The position numbers and the translations under genes are program-made. From the NCBI RefSeq assembly GCF_927798215.1, contig NZ_CAKMMW010000001.1:124001-188000 (forward strand): a stretch of DNA of 64,000 bases, given 5' to 3'. This document shows positions 17,012-25,816 of this stretch, one piece after another. Numbering within the stretch: position 1 is the first letter of the stretch; each line of letters opens with the position of its first letter. The stretch comes from Paenibacillus_E allorhizoplanae (GTDB lineage Bacteria; Bacillota; Bacilli; Paenibacillales; NBRC-103111). Under the pieces are notes generated by a model, which saw only the letters and a program-made list of their open reading frames with translations, was not told the origin of the DNA and searched no databases.

Positions 17012-17341
17012 ATGAATGGAATCATTATGCCTCGTAAGCCAGCAGCCCTACTGCGCCTCATAGCTGCCCTTTCCCTGTTAATCGGGTTATTACCTCTCCT
17101 AGCTGCACCGAAAGCTGAAGCTGCAACGGTTAGCGTAGCCAACGCGGGCTTCGAGACGTTGTCGGGATCTCTCCCGGCTAACTGGACACTGCCTTATACC
17201 AGCGGTTATGAAAGCAGCTCAATCAATCAGACTGTAACTTGGGGTGGCAGCAGCAGCTTATCCAGCCTCGCTGGTCAGACGATCTCTGTGAAGTACTATA
17301 TGAAAAACACGAAGCTCTATGCGATGCAATTCAAGAATTAA
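17012..17341 (+). pseudogene. Remnant of a secreted carbohydrate-binding protein
   Basis: A 109-residue frame with a good ribosome site (GGAGGG) and a complete signal peptide (LLRLIAALSLLIGLLPLLA, cut near PKAEA-A). About 60 residues follow that look like the start of a large secreted protein (VSVANAGFETLSG, PANWTLPYTSGYES). The sequence then jumps to QTISVKYYMKNTKLYAMQFKN and stops. The abrupt ending and tiny mature part suggest an internal deletion of a much longer surface enzyme or binding protein. A functional short secreted protein cannot be ruled out. A strong terminator follows within 15 bases. Confidence 0.6.
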
Positions 17342-17354
17342 TAAGGGTTAAATG

Positions 17355-17397
17355 AAAGAAGGCCCCTAGCTACGTATGTGGCAGAGGGCCTTCTTTT
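17355..17397. terminator. Bidirectional rho-independent terminator
   Basis: AAGAAGGCCC and GGGCCTTCTT form a stem of about 10 bp separated by 22 bases. The runs TTTT on the plus side and TTTCATTT on the minus side allow it to serve both the remnant (plus) and the discoidin protein gene (minus, stop at 17401). Confidence 0.85.
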
Positions 17398-17400
17398 CAA

Positions 17401-20400
17401 TTAATTATACACCTTAAACTCATAGGCCGAAGCACTTCCGCCACTGTAACTTGAACCCGTTACGGTAACTTTGACGTATCTGTAAGTGCCGCTAAAGGTA
17501 TCTGTAGTCAAGCCTTGCGTTGTATTACTTGTTCGATCAAGAATGGTTGTATAGGTCACATCGTCATTGCTGCCTTCAATTTTATACGCGTACGACCTTG
17601 GATAGGTTGTGCTGTTGTACCAATAACTTTCAAGCTTGGTAAGTGCCATACTGCTGCCTAAATCGACCTTCCACCACTGCGGATACGTGTTGGTGATGGC
17701 CGCCCACCGGGCAGAGGTGGTATTCCCGTCATTCGCATTACTAACGTCATTGCCAGCTTGGACAGAGCTTGCCGTCGTTGTCTTGCTCTGTGAAACAACT
17801 TGCCCTGTTGGGTTTGTGCCTTCAAATACTCTGAATTCATAAGCAGAAGCACTTCCACCGCTGTAACTGGAGCCTGTTACAGTGACCCTGACATATCTGT
17901 AAGTGACATTGAATGTATCTGTCGTTAAACCTTGTATGGTATTACTACTCCGGTCAAGGATCGTTGTATACGTCACATCATCATGACTTCCTTCTATTTT
18001 ATACTGGTAGGATCTAGGATAGGACGAGCTGTTGTACCAGTGACTTTCTAGTTTGGAGATCGGCATGGAGCTGCCTAGATCAACCTTCCACCATTGCGGA
18101 TTCGTATTCGTAACGGCTGCCCATCGGGTAGATGTTGTATTTCCGTCATTGGCATTGCTTACCTCATTGCCTGTTTGAAAGGAGCTTGCCGTCGTTGTCT
18201 TGCCTTGTGAGACAATACCTGTACCTGTAGTCGCGCTGACAGATGAACTCCACATACTTGAACCCTGGCTATTCTTGGCCCTTACGGTATACGTGTGTGT
18301 GGAACCAGCCGAAAGTCCTGTATGTGTGTATGGGCTGCTTACGTTACTTACCAATGCGCCATCAACGACCAGGTCATACCCCGTAGCTCCTGCAACATTA
18401 TTCCAGCTAACGTTGATCTGAGACATATTGGCTGCCGTTGCGCTTAACCCTGTTGGCATCGATGGCAAATTTGGATTTGATGCAACTGGGGTGATGCTCA
18501 TCGCTTGCGGGTTACTTCCACCAAATTTGATACTCTGAATGCTTGCTTGACCTGAAGAAAACTCGACACCAAGCGCACTTGCTCGGTTCACCAGTCGATA
18601 GGTCGTAATGCCATTTAGACTAGTATTAGTTGCTGCTGTGATCGTGGAGGTAGAGGAAGATGGCGTGAGATAGGCTGGTGTTGCATTTCCGATAGGCAAA
18701 AGATACCATTGATCACTGCCGCTTGCTGCGCCATTGCCACCATTTCCGCTCGGATTGGCATTGGCATCGGCTGCACCAGTAATCACTGTCGCACCCATCG
18801 CCCGCGTTGCTGGCGCCGTTGACCCAGCCACCTTCAAATACTTACCTGTGGAGATGTTCTGTAAGCGATAAAACCCGCTGTTCTTGGTAGCATCAAATTC
18901 ATCAGGAACAGGAACGAATTGCCACTGCTGCCCAGCAGTTCCATCCTGGAGCGTATTTCCACCTATCGCGATGGTATAAGCTGCAGAGGTCGAAATCGCC
19001 GTGCCATTCTGATCCTTTGGCGGATTATTTGCTGAGTAGTACGTCTGTCCTGCACTTGGTACCGCTGTTGTATAATTTTTCTGGGAACCCGATAAATCGG
19101 AAATTGTTCGGAAAGAATACCCGCTAACTTGTTGATTAGTCAGACTGCCTGTGTCGATTTGAGACAAATAGCTACCTACCGTTGAAGGAAGTTTACCTAC
19201 CACTTTGAATGTGTCTGGTTTACCTAAATCATCCGTCTCGTAAACGTACCCGTCATAGCCGACGGAGCGGTATTTGCCACTATAGGCATTATAGGAGAAG
19301 GCATTTTGGTATTGTGTATTGACTGGAAGGAACAATCGCTGAGTCGCCGTATTTTTGAATACGGCATTGCCGCTTGATCCGGCTTGAATGGAAGTCAGGT
19401 ATCCTGTGGAGTTATTTTCTTGGTCAATCCAAACTTGGCTGTTTTTAATATAAACGGTTATTGTAGCATCCAGCGCCGGATCTGAGTAGGAGACAGAAGG
19501 AATGCTGGTACCGCTCGCATTTTTAATTGTTCCATTGGTCTTATTGGCCGTATAAGTGTTGCCTGCGAGATCTTGGAAGGTGAAATCTCCACTGCTTGTT
19601 AGCTTCGTATAGGTGATATTTAAGGCGGAACCGTCCATACCCGTACCTGTTAAAGTCAGACTGTCTGTAGCTGGTGTATAGTTGACGGTCAGATTATGAT
19701 CACTACCAGCACCCATTGGACTACCAATCCAACCTGCATAACCTTTCAGTGCGGATCGGGTCCATGTCCCGTTATACCATACATCCCAAGAGCCTTCCGC
19801 CATTTTGGCAGAGATTGGAGATCGAGCAAGACTGAAGTAGGTGAGGATGTTGCTATACCCTGGTTTCCAATTTATGTGATTGTTGTAGAGAGCATAGAAG
19901 TAACCATTGACATTATCGACAAAAAAACGAGTGCCTGCCACACCATATGACCAAGTCGTGCCAGGAAAGTTCGTACTGGTTGCGGCTTCGTTGCTATCGT
20001 TCCATGGTGAAGTGGCAACCTGCCCAATTAACTGCCAGGTAGCTCCCTTGTCTGTCGAGTAGGTGGATAGAACCCGATTGTTATGAATACCCGTGGCAAT
20101 CCGCTCATTGTTCGTCGGATTGTTCGTAGCAAATGGCGAGAATTGATACTCATCATTGATTAATGCATACCAATACCCTGTATCTGGATCAATCCAGACG
20201 CCGATACCATCATTATGATCATCCTGGTAAGGCGTTGGAATGCCATAAGCTTCATCAATCTTATAATTGAAGGTTCCCGGTCGATTCCAATACGAATTAT
20301 AGATGGTTGTCGTGCCCCAATTGGTGTTCAGGGTTCCCATGTCCGTATTCGTATTGTATTTAATCCACGACCCTCCGCTGTCCGATGCTGAGTAATCGGC

Positions 20401-20622
20401 CAGTGAATACATCCAGTGAAAATCCCCATCTTTGTCGACGAACGCAGAACCGGCAATATCCGCTCGGCCCGATGTGAGACTTGGAACGGTTGTATTCTGT
20501 ACATACGTTGGGAATTTCTCTGTTGCAGCAGACGCTGTCTGTAATCCCCCCAATGTTTGAACCGCTAGGAATGACAGAATAGCAAGTGATCTTGTCAATG
20601 TCACTTTCTTATTAACACGCAT
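17401..20622 (-). CDS. Large secreted multidomain protein: beta-propeller-like, ricin-like, FN3, two discoidin domains
   Basis: Exported protein of 1073 residues. The signal peptide covers residues 1-32 (cut after ASA). Residues about 40-480 look like a sialidase/GH43-type beta-propeller (WMYSLADYS, GIGVWIDPDTGYWYALIND), with an inserted beta-rich segment. Residues about 490-690 include a ricin-type lectin-like stretch (GFYRLQNISTGKYLKV). An FN3 domain lies at about 716-802. Two F5/8 type C (discoidin) domains follow at about 803-933 and 942-1073, nearly identical to each other. The protein probably binds and perhaps cleaves a surface or plant glycan. It follows the GH95-like gene by 87 bases without a terminator, so it likely shares that operon. 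The catalytic status of the propeller is unknown. Confidence 0.8.
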   Translation of the reverse strand: MRVNKKVTLTRSLAILSFLAVQTLGGLQTASAATEKFPTYVQNTTVPSLTSGRADIAGSAFVDKDGDFHWMYSLADYSASDSGGSWIKYNTNTDMGTLNTNWGTTTIYNSYWNRPGTFNYKIDEAYGIPTPYQDDHNDGIGVWIDPDTGYWYALINDEYQFSPFATNNPTNNERIATGIHNNRVLSTYSTDKGATWQLIGQVATSPWNDSNEAATSTNFPGTTWSYGVAGTRFFVDNVNGYFYALYNNHINWKPGYSNILTYFSLARSPISAKMAEGSWDVWYNGTWTRSALKGYAGWIGSPMGAGSDHNLTVNYTPATDSLTLTGTGMDGSALNITYTKLTSSGDFTFQDLAGNTYTANKTNGTIKNASGTSIPSVSYSDPALDATITVYIKNSQVWIDQENNSTGYLTSIQAGSSGNAVFKNTATQRLFLPVNTQYQNAFSYNAYSGKYRSVGYDGYVYETDDLGKPDTFKVVGKLPSTVGSYLSQIDTGSLTNQQVSGYSFRTISDLSGSQKNYTTAVPSAGQTYYSANNPPKDQNGTAISTSAAYTIAIGGNTLQDGTAGQQWQFVPVPDEFDATKNSGFYRLQNISTGKYLKVAGSTAPATRAMGATVITGAADANANPSGNGGNGAASGSDQWYLLPIGNATPAYLTPSSSTSTITAATNTSLNGITTYRLVNRASALGVEFSSGQASIQSIKFGGSNPQAMSITPVASNPNLPSMPTGLSATAANMSQINVSWNNVAGATGYDLVVDGALVSNVSSPYTHTGLSAGSTHTYTVRAKNSQGSSMWSSSVSATTGTGIVSQGKTTTASSFQTGNEVSNANDGNTTSTRWAAVTNTNPQWWKVDLGSSMPISKLESHWYNSSSYPRSYQYKIEGSHDDVTYTTILDRSSNTIQGLTTDTFNVTYRYVRVTVTGSSYSGGSASAYEFRVFEGTNPTGQVVSQSKTTTASSVQAGNDVSNANDGNTTSARWAAITNTYPQWWKVDLGSSMALTKLESYWYNSTTYPRSYAYKIEGSNDDVTYTTILDRTSNTTQGLTTDTFSGTYRYVKVTVTGSSYSGGSASAYEFKVYN
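17404..18216 (-). repeat. Tandem duplication of the discoidin-domain coding segment
   Basis: Two consecutive segments of about 395 bases (roughly 17404-17799 and 17824-18216) encode domains sharing most residues. Long shared blocks include VTVTGSSYSGGSASAYEF and RYV/VTYTTILDR. The shortness of the diverged stretches suggests a recent in-gene duplication or ongoing homogenisation. Confidence 0.85.
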
Positions 20623-20709
20623 ACCGTAACCTCCATGTTATTCATATTTGCCCCGCAACAACCACTTGACCTTCATCAGAAATAACTCACCCCCTCTCAG
20701 CAGATTCTT

Positions 20710-23700
20710 CTATAAGTACGTGTAATTTTTATTGATGATCAACACGTTTACTCGCCACGCCATACCGTTGCAGCTGTTGAATTTGATTCTCACATATCCA
20801 TCCTTTCTCTGGGTGATAGGCAGTATCTCTGTGGCATATTGTCCGGCTTTCAATGCCAATTCGGGCTTCCATCTGCTGTGCTGGACGATCTCAATCTCCG
20901 TATAGGATGGTTCTCTCTGATCCCCAGTTACGAATAGCACATCATAACGTCCCTTTGGAAGCTCCACGATAAACGTGGCTTCACACGTTCCGCCGATAAA
21001 GTCCCTCCGCAGCTCGTCAGGCTCACCACGATCCAACGCGTGGAGATGATCTCTACTTTCCCATCCGATCCCGGTATAAGACTGGAACATAGCATCTGGC
21101 GTTATTTTACGAAACGTTTGACCAAGAACGCCCTCCATATGGACCTGTCTTGGCAGCACTTTCGTGTAATCTTTCTCCAATACATGTGTGGTTACACCAA
21201 AATCCAGCCGATAGGCAGCTAGTCTGGATTCACGATAATTACCCGAATAATAATCGAAAGTAAAATGATCAAGCATTCGATAGTGCTGCGTGTCTCGGTT
21301 TTTACCAAGGAATACTCGTCGATGGGTATGGGCTACATGAACCAAGGGATCTTTCTTCTTCACCGTTAGGCTAGTAGACTCCACTGCATAGAGCTCAGGT
21401 TGGAAAGCTGCCAACACCGGATATATGGCATACTCCCCTCCCTGCTCTGTCTCAAAAGAAATGCGCTCATTTTCCTGAACGGCATCCATGGCACGCCACG
21501 ATGAACCGACTTTGCATGAAACTACGAATTGTTTATTCGCATCAAATGGGTTGCGCATAACAACCTTGTTCCCTGCCTTACTTCGAATCGTGACCCAAGT
21601 CGTGCGACTGTCCTTCATTTCAGCACTCACTTCAAAAGCGCCAACGGCCAATAATCCCCGAAAAGAGCAGTTGCGCCATTTCGCATATTGCTTTACGTTC
21701 GTCTCTACCGCATGGTCATATAAGCCAATCGTCCGTTCTGGTTCAGGCTTGCCAGAAGGCAATGCCGGGAACACCTCGATCACCCCTTGATAGCTTTGCA
21801 GCAGCATTTCATTCACCGCAGCTACCATTTCTCCTGATGCCTCCATCATGTGTGGATGGTACAAGGGTTCATTCGTGATGTTGCAGTAGTTCATCCAACG
21901 TTCGGTTTCCTCCGCAAACAGACCGTTGCATCGGAGTGATAAGTCAATGCCTTGCTCATACAGCAGTCTAAGTGCTGTATTGCCCTTGCCCAGTCTTGAG
22001 GCGGCACAGGAAAGCCACCCGAACTGAAACATCCCATATTCCGTCTGATGTTGCGCATAATGAAGCGTATTCTCAGCTCTTTTCTTCAACGTAAACTCAC
22101 TGTCTTTATTGATTTCTCCAATCGGATAAATCGGCATTAGCAGCGATGGATGCCGCAAATGCAAATCAACTGGTGCCCACTCAGAATCCCGCAGGACATC
22201 CCCATAACGCTTGGAATCAGCCGTTGGATATGGCGCCAAATTGTCTATCAAATGTTTCCATTTCAGCTGATCTGCCTCATTTTCACCTAGCAACGCATTC
22301 GCTTCAACAGCTATGTTCAACACATATTTGACCGTCGATAGACTGCAGGTTGAGTTTCGGGTCAAAGGCCCCTGTTCCGGCGAAATATCCGGAAATATCT
22401 CATAAAGTCCTGACTTCGGATTCACCTGCAAGTAGCCTTCGAAAAAACGTGCAATCTGCTTAAACAGCGGGTACGCTTTAACCTTAAGGAACTCATGGTC
22501 CATACTGTATCGATAGTAGTCCCACAGGAACTGCGCACACCAAGGCCAAATGCTGACATACAGCGCATGCGGGTAATCTCCGGCAATACCTTCCAGACCA
22601 TGAAACTGCTTCGACATCTGTGTCGCTAGATCAACGTAGGATAGCAGCCCTTCATTGAAAGCTTCCGCAACTTCGAGGTGATTTGCCGTATAAAGCGGCC
22701 AAAACGCCGCTTGAATATTCACATCCCAATACCACATGCTGCCCCACTTGGTCGGCTGTTTAATATCCCATAATCCGTTCAAGCCGCAAGCTTGCTCGCG
22801 CATCCTACCGCCTTTTCCGCTGGAGCAAGCAATCGCGTATAAATTGATGTACCAGAGTTCTTCCACCATTTTATCCGGCAAGGAGATGGAGGAACGCGAC
22901 CAGAAGCTGCGCCAATGTGCTTGATGATGGGCTATCCGCTCCTGTACTTGAGATGATGCTTCATTTAGTCTCCTCTGAGCAGTAAGAAGCAGATCCTTCG
23001 TTTCCTCCTCCGTCACCACGGTTGCCAGTAAGGTTATGTTTTCCTTCGCATCCTCAAGTACAATTCGGAGGGAACCGGCGGAACAATCGACACGTCCCTT
23101 GGCCCCGATCATCTTCATCATCACCATGAATCTAAACGGTTCATATTGCTCCATGTCCTCACCATCAGGATAAAAGCTGCCTTGGTAGTAGAATGTCGTA
23201 TCATCAAGCCCATGATAGGTCACCTTCATATCGACATATCGCCCTTGGGGAACTGCCATCGCAACAGATTGTAACAAGGATGCAGCTGATTGCTTAATCT
23301 CGGTAATGACCAAGTCGCCATCCTGAGCGATTCTCGTCTCCACGTCAAGCTGATCGAGCCCCTTCTCCATTCGCAAATGGATAACTGCCTTTTCCACATC
23401 AAGTTCTAGAGAATAATGATCAGGTTCTGCCAGATTCTCTGAAGGAAAGAGCCCTATCTCACCCGTCGGGTAGTGCGATGTTCCACCAGAGGATTTGCCA
23501 TATTTTCTATACATACTATTGTCAGATAATGCATCCCCATATAGAAATACGGGGTTCTGCTCAGGATCACGATACCTTTCTGTAGCCAATGTGCTCAGTT
23601 CATCAGAAGTCCGTCCATATTGTCGTGTAAAATCAGGTCCTTCCCCATTTCGATACTTCTGACTGTATCGATGGAGCTTCTGATAATAAACCTCATAATG

Positions 23701-23820
23701 ATTCAGCGCTAGTGTCAGCTTGTTGTCCTCAAAATACGCCATCCCACCAAAATGTCCGTTGCCTATCGGTAAAGCCTCATTCCAGCTGCTCGGAGCATTC
23801 TCGAATGTAACGCCTCTCAC
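20710..23820 (-). CDS. GH95-like glycoside hydrolase (alpha-L-fucosidase/galactosidase type)
   Basis: Cytoplasmic enzyme of 1036 residues with no signal peptide. The GTG start at 23820 has AGGAG 8 bases upstream. The N-terminal beta-sandwich begins WNEALPIGNGHFGGMAYF, as in GH95. The central (alpha/alpha)6 barrel contains MWYWDVNIQAAFWPLYTANH and GIAGDYPHALYVS. The barrel end carries AAVNEMLLQSYQGVIEVFPA, a strong GH95 hallmark. An extra C-terminal domain of about 200 residues (from about 830) ends RIKFNSCNGMAWRVNVLII and looks like a carbohydrate-binding module. Known members remove alpha-1,2-L-fucose or L-galactose. It follows LplC at 46 bases, so it probably trims imported oligosaccharides. 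Confidence 0.8.
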   Translation of the reverse strand: MRGVTFENAPSSWNEALPIGNGHFGGMAYFEDNKLTLALNHYEVYYQKLHRYSQKYRNGEGPDFTRQYGRTSDELSTLATERYRDPEQNPVFLYGDALSDNSMYRKYGKSSGGTSHYPTGEIGLFPSENLAEPDHYSLELDVEKAVIHLRMEKGLDQLDVETRIAQDGDLVITEIKQSAASLLQSVAMAVPQGRYVDMKVTYHGLDDTTFYYQGSFYPDGEDMEQYEPFRFMVMMKMIGAKGRVDCSAGSLRIVLEDAKENITLLATVVTEEETKDLLLTAQRRLNEASSQVQERIAHHQAHWRSFWSRSSISLPDKMVEELWYINLYAIACSSGKGGRMREQACGLNGLWDIKQPTKWGSMWYWDVNIQAAFWPLYTANHLEVAEAFNEGLLSYVDLATQMSKQFHGLEGIAGDYPHALYVSIWPWCAQFLWDYYRYSMDHEFLKVKAYPLFKQIARFFEGYLQVNPKSGLYEIFPDISPEQGPLTRNSTCSLSTVKYVLNIAVEANALLGENEADQLKWKHLIDNLAPYPTADSKRYGDVLRDSEWAPVDLHLRHPSLLMPIYPIGEINKDSEFTLKKRAENTLHYAQHQTEYGMFQFGWLSCAASRLGKGNTALRLLYEQGIDLSLRCNGLFAEETERWMNYCNITNEPLYHPHMMEASGEMVAAVNEMLLQSYQGVIEVFPALPSGKPEPERTIGLYDHAVETNVKQYAKWRNCSFRGLLAVGAFEVSAEMKDSRTTWVTIRSKAGNKVVMRNPFDANKQFVVSCKVGSSWRAMDAVQENERISFETEQGGEYAIYPVLAAFQPELYAVESTSLTVKKKDPLVHVAHTHRRVFLGKNRDTQHYRMLDHFTFDYYSGNYRESRLAAYRLDFGVTTHVLEKDYTKVLPRQVHMEGVLGQTFRKITPDAMFQSYTGIGWESRDHLHALDRGEPDELRRDFIGGTCEATFIVELPKGRYDVLFVTGDQREPSYTEIEIVQHSRWKPELALKAGQYATEILPITQRKDGYVRIKFNSCNGMAWRVNVLIINKNYTYL

Positions 23821-23866
23821 ACGTATCTCTCCTTCTGTCTATCTATCGTGGTGATACTACGCGTAT

Positions 23867-24739
23867 CTATTCCTTAATGGCTCCAATCATCACACCTTGA
23901 ACAAAATACTTCTGAAGAAACGGATACAAACAGATGATTGGCAGCGTCGAGACCATGATTGCAGCATATTTGATGGTTTCTCCAATGGCATATTTGTCGT
24001 CGCCTCCCCCTGACATCATCGAATCCGTATTGTTGGAGATCAAAATTTCACGGAGCACTAACTGGAGGGGATAGGCTTCCCTATTGCGCAGATAGATCAG
24101 CGCGTTAAAGTAGGAATTCCAATGCCCTACTGCATACCACAAGATCATGACGGCAATGACGGGCATCGAAAGCGGGATGACAATTCGGAATAGAATCTTC
24201 CAATCTCCTGCGCCATCCATTCTAGCTGATTCCTCCAAACTGACAGGGATGCCTTGAAACGAAGTACGCATAATAATCATATTAAACGTGTTGATCGCAC
24301 CTGGAATGAGAATAGCCCACATGGTATTCATCATGCCGAGATCGTTCACGAGCAGGTAACTCGGAATAAGTCCCCCATGGAACACCATTGTCACGACAAT
24401 AAAGAACATGATGATATTTTTAAAATAGAGATTTGGCCTGGACAATACGTAAGCGCCAATTGCTGTCATAAGTAGGTTTATCGCCGTACCGAGAAACACG
24501 TATACAAGCGTGTTCTGATACCCTTTCACGATCATCGGGTTCTCGAAAACGGCTTTATAGGCGCCTAAATCAAAGCCTGCTGGCCCCAGCATAATACCGC
24601 GTTGCTGCAGCAGGGATGTCGCATCACTAAGCGAAGCAAGTGCCACATACAAGAATGGATATAAGGTGACCGCGCAAAGTATGAGCATGAATAATATGTT
24701 GAAGTAGCCGAATGTACGCTCTCCACGGGTTAGTTTCAT
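23867..24739 (-). CDS. Carbohydrate ABC transporter permease, LplC-type
   Basis: Permease of 290 residues from the ATG at 24739, which has AAGGAG 8 bases upstream; a TTG two codons earlier is too close to that site. There are six membrane segments, the first at FGYFNILFMLILCAVTLYPF. The EAA loop LEESARMDGAGDWKILFRI and the characteristic C-terminus FLQKYFVQGVMIGAIKE mark the LplC/YtcP subgroup that imports oligosaccharides in Bacillales. It pairs with the LplB-type gene 12 bases upstream. Confidence 0.93.
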   Translation of the reverse strand: MKLTRGERTFGYFNILFMLILCAVTLYPFLYVALASLSDATSLLQQRGIMLGPAGFDLGAYKAVFENPMIVKGYQNTLVYVFLGTAINLLMTAIGAYVLSRPNLYFKNIIMFFIVVTMVFHGGLIPSYLLVNDLGMMNTMWAILIPGAINTFNMIIMRTSFQGIPVSLEESARMDGAGDWKILFRIVIPLSMPVIAVMILWYAVGHWNSYFNALIYLRNREAYPLQLVLREILISNNTDSMMSGGGDDKYAIGETIKYAAIMVSTLPIICLYPFLQKYFVQGVMIGAIKE

Positions 24740-24751
24740 ATGCAAATCTCC

Positions 24752-25729
24752 TTACCACAGTTTGTTCTCACTAATCCGCTTAACAAAGCTATTGGCCGTT
24801 ACAATCAGAATAAAGCTGATCACCGAGTTGAACAGACCCACAGCTGCTGTAAAGCTATAACTTGCTTCTAGTACCCCTTTGCGGTACACATAGGTCGAAA
24901 TCACGTCTGCTGTTCCGTAGGTCAGTGGATTGTACAACAGGAGCACCTTTTCACTGCCAACCGTCAGCATATTCCCCATTTGCAAAATAAATAAAATAAC
25001 GATCGTTGGCATGATGCCTGGAATCGTAATATGCAGCGTCTGCTTCCAGCGGTTTGCGCCATCCATTCTAGCCGCTTCATACAGTGTTGGATCGATGGTA
25101 GACATAGCCGCCAAATACACGATGGAGCCCCAGCCAATACCTTGCCAGATGCCAGAGGAAACGAAAAGAAAGCGGAACCAGCCTTCTTTTTGCAAGAAAT
25201 CAATCGATTCCATGCCAAAGCTGCCTAGGATTTGATTTATGAGTCCATTGCGGCTTAGAAAATCTATCATCATCCCCGCCACTACAACAATCGAGATGAA
25301 ATGCGGCAAATAGGAGATAGACTGCACGACTCTTTTGAACACGCTATGGCGGATTTCGTTGAGCAATAACGCGAGAACGATTGCTGCCGGGAAGCCGAAC
25401 AGCAAATCATAGAGGTTAATTAAGATGGTATTCTTGATTAAGCGCCAGAAGTAAATTCCGTTAAAAAAGCTCTCGAAATGTTTAAAGCCCACCCATGGAC
25501 TTCCCAAAATCCCTTTCGCTGGGGAGAAGTCTTTAAATGCAATTTGCAATCCGTACATCGGTCCATAATGAAAAATCAAATAATACGCAATAACGGGAAT
25601 GGCCATGACATAAATGGACCAATGCCGTTTCAAATCCCTACGTATGGTTTCCAGAACAGTCGGATTGCGATAGGTTTTCGTTGTCTTTATGGCCTCTACG
25701 GCCTCTATAGGTGCATGGCTTTGCCTCAT
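24752..25729 (-). CDS. Carbohydrate ABC transporter permease, LplB-type
   Basis: Permease of 325 residues. A long cytoplasmic N-terminus precedes IYVMAIPVIAYYLIFHYGPM, the first of six segments. GLQIAFKDFSPAKGI and the EAA loop YEAARMDGANRWKQTLHIT are typical of the LplB/YtcQ-linked group. It ends FVKRISENKLW, as is usual for LplB-type proteins. It follows the binding-protein gene with an 87-base gap that contains a terminator-like hairpin. Confidence 0.93.
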   Translation of the reverse strand: MRQSHAPIEAVEAIKTTKTYRNPTVLETIRRDLKRHWSIYVMAIPVIAYYLIFHYGPMYGLQIAFKDFSPAKGILGSPWVGFKHFESFFNGIYFWRLIKNTILINLYDLLFGFPAAIVLALLLNEIRHSVFKRVVQSISYLPHFISIVVVAGMMIDFLSRNGLINQILGSFGMESIDFLQKEGWFRFLFVSSGIWQGIGWGSIVYLAAMSTIDPTLYEAARMDGANRWKQTLHITIPGIMPTIVILFILQMGNMLTVGSEKVLLLYNPLTYGTADVISTYVYRKGVLEASYSFTAAVGLFNSVISFILIVTANSFVKRISENKLW

Positions 25730-25771
25730 CGTTTCCCCTACCCTTTCATTCAGTGTCTCTAATTAGAAAAA

Positions 25772-25802
25772 GGGGATAAACCCTAACCGCCCGTTCATCC
25801 CC
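25772..25802 (-). promoter_or_regulatory. Attenuator-like hairpin between binding protein and LplB genes
   Basis: On the minus strand GGGGAT and ATCCCC pair across a 19-base GC-rich loop, and TTTTTCT follows. It lies just past the binding-protein stop (25817) and before LplB (25729). Partial termination here would give more binding protein than permease. Confidence 0.5.
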
Positions 25803-25816
25803 AGTTACACCATGCC

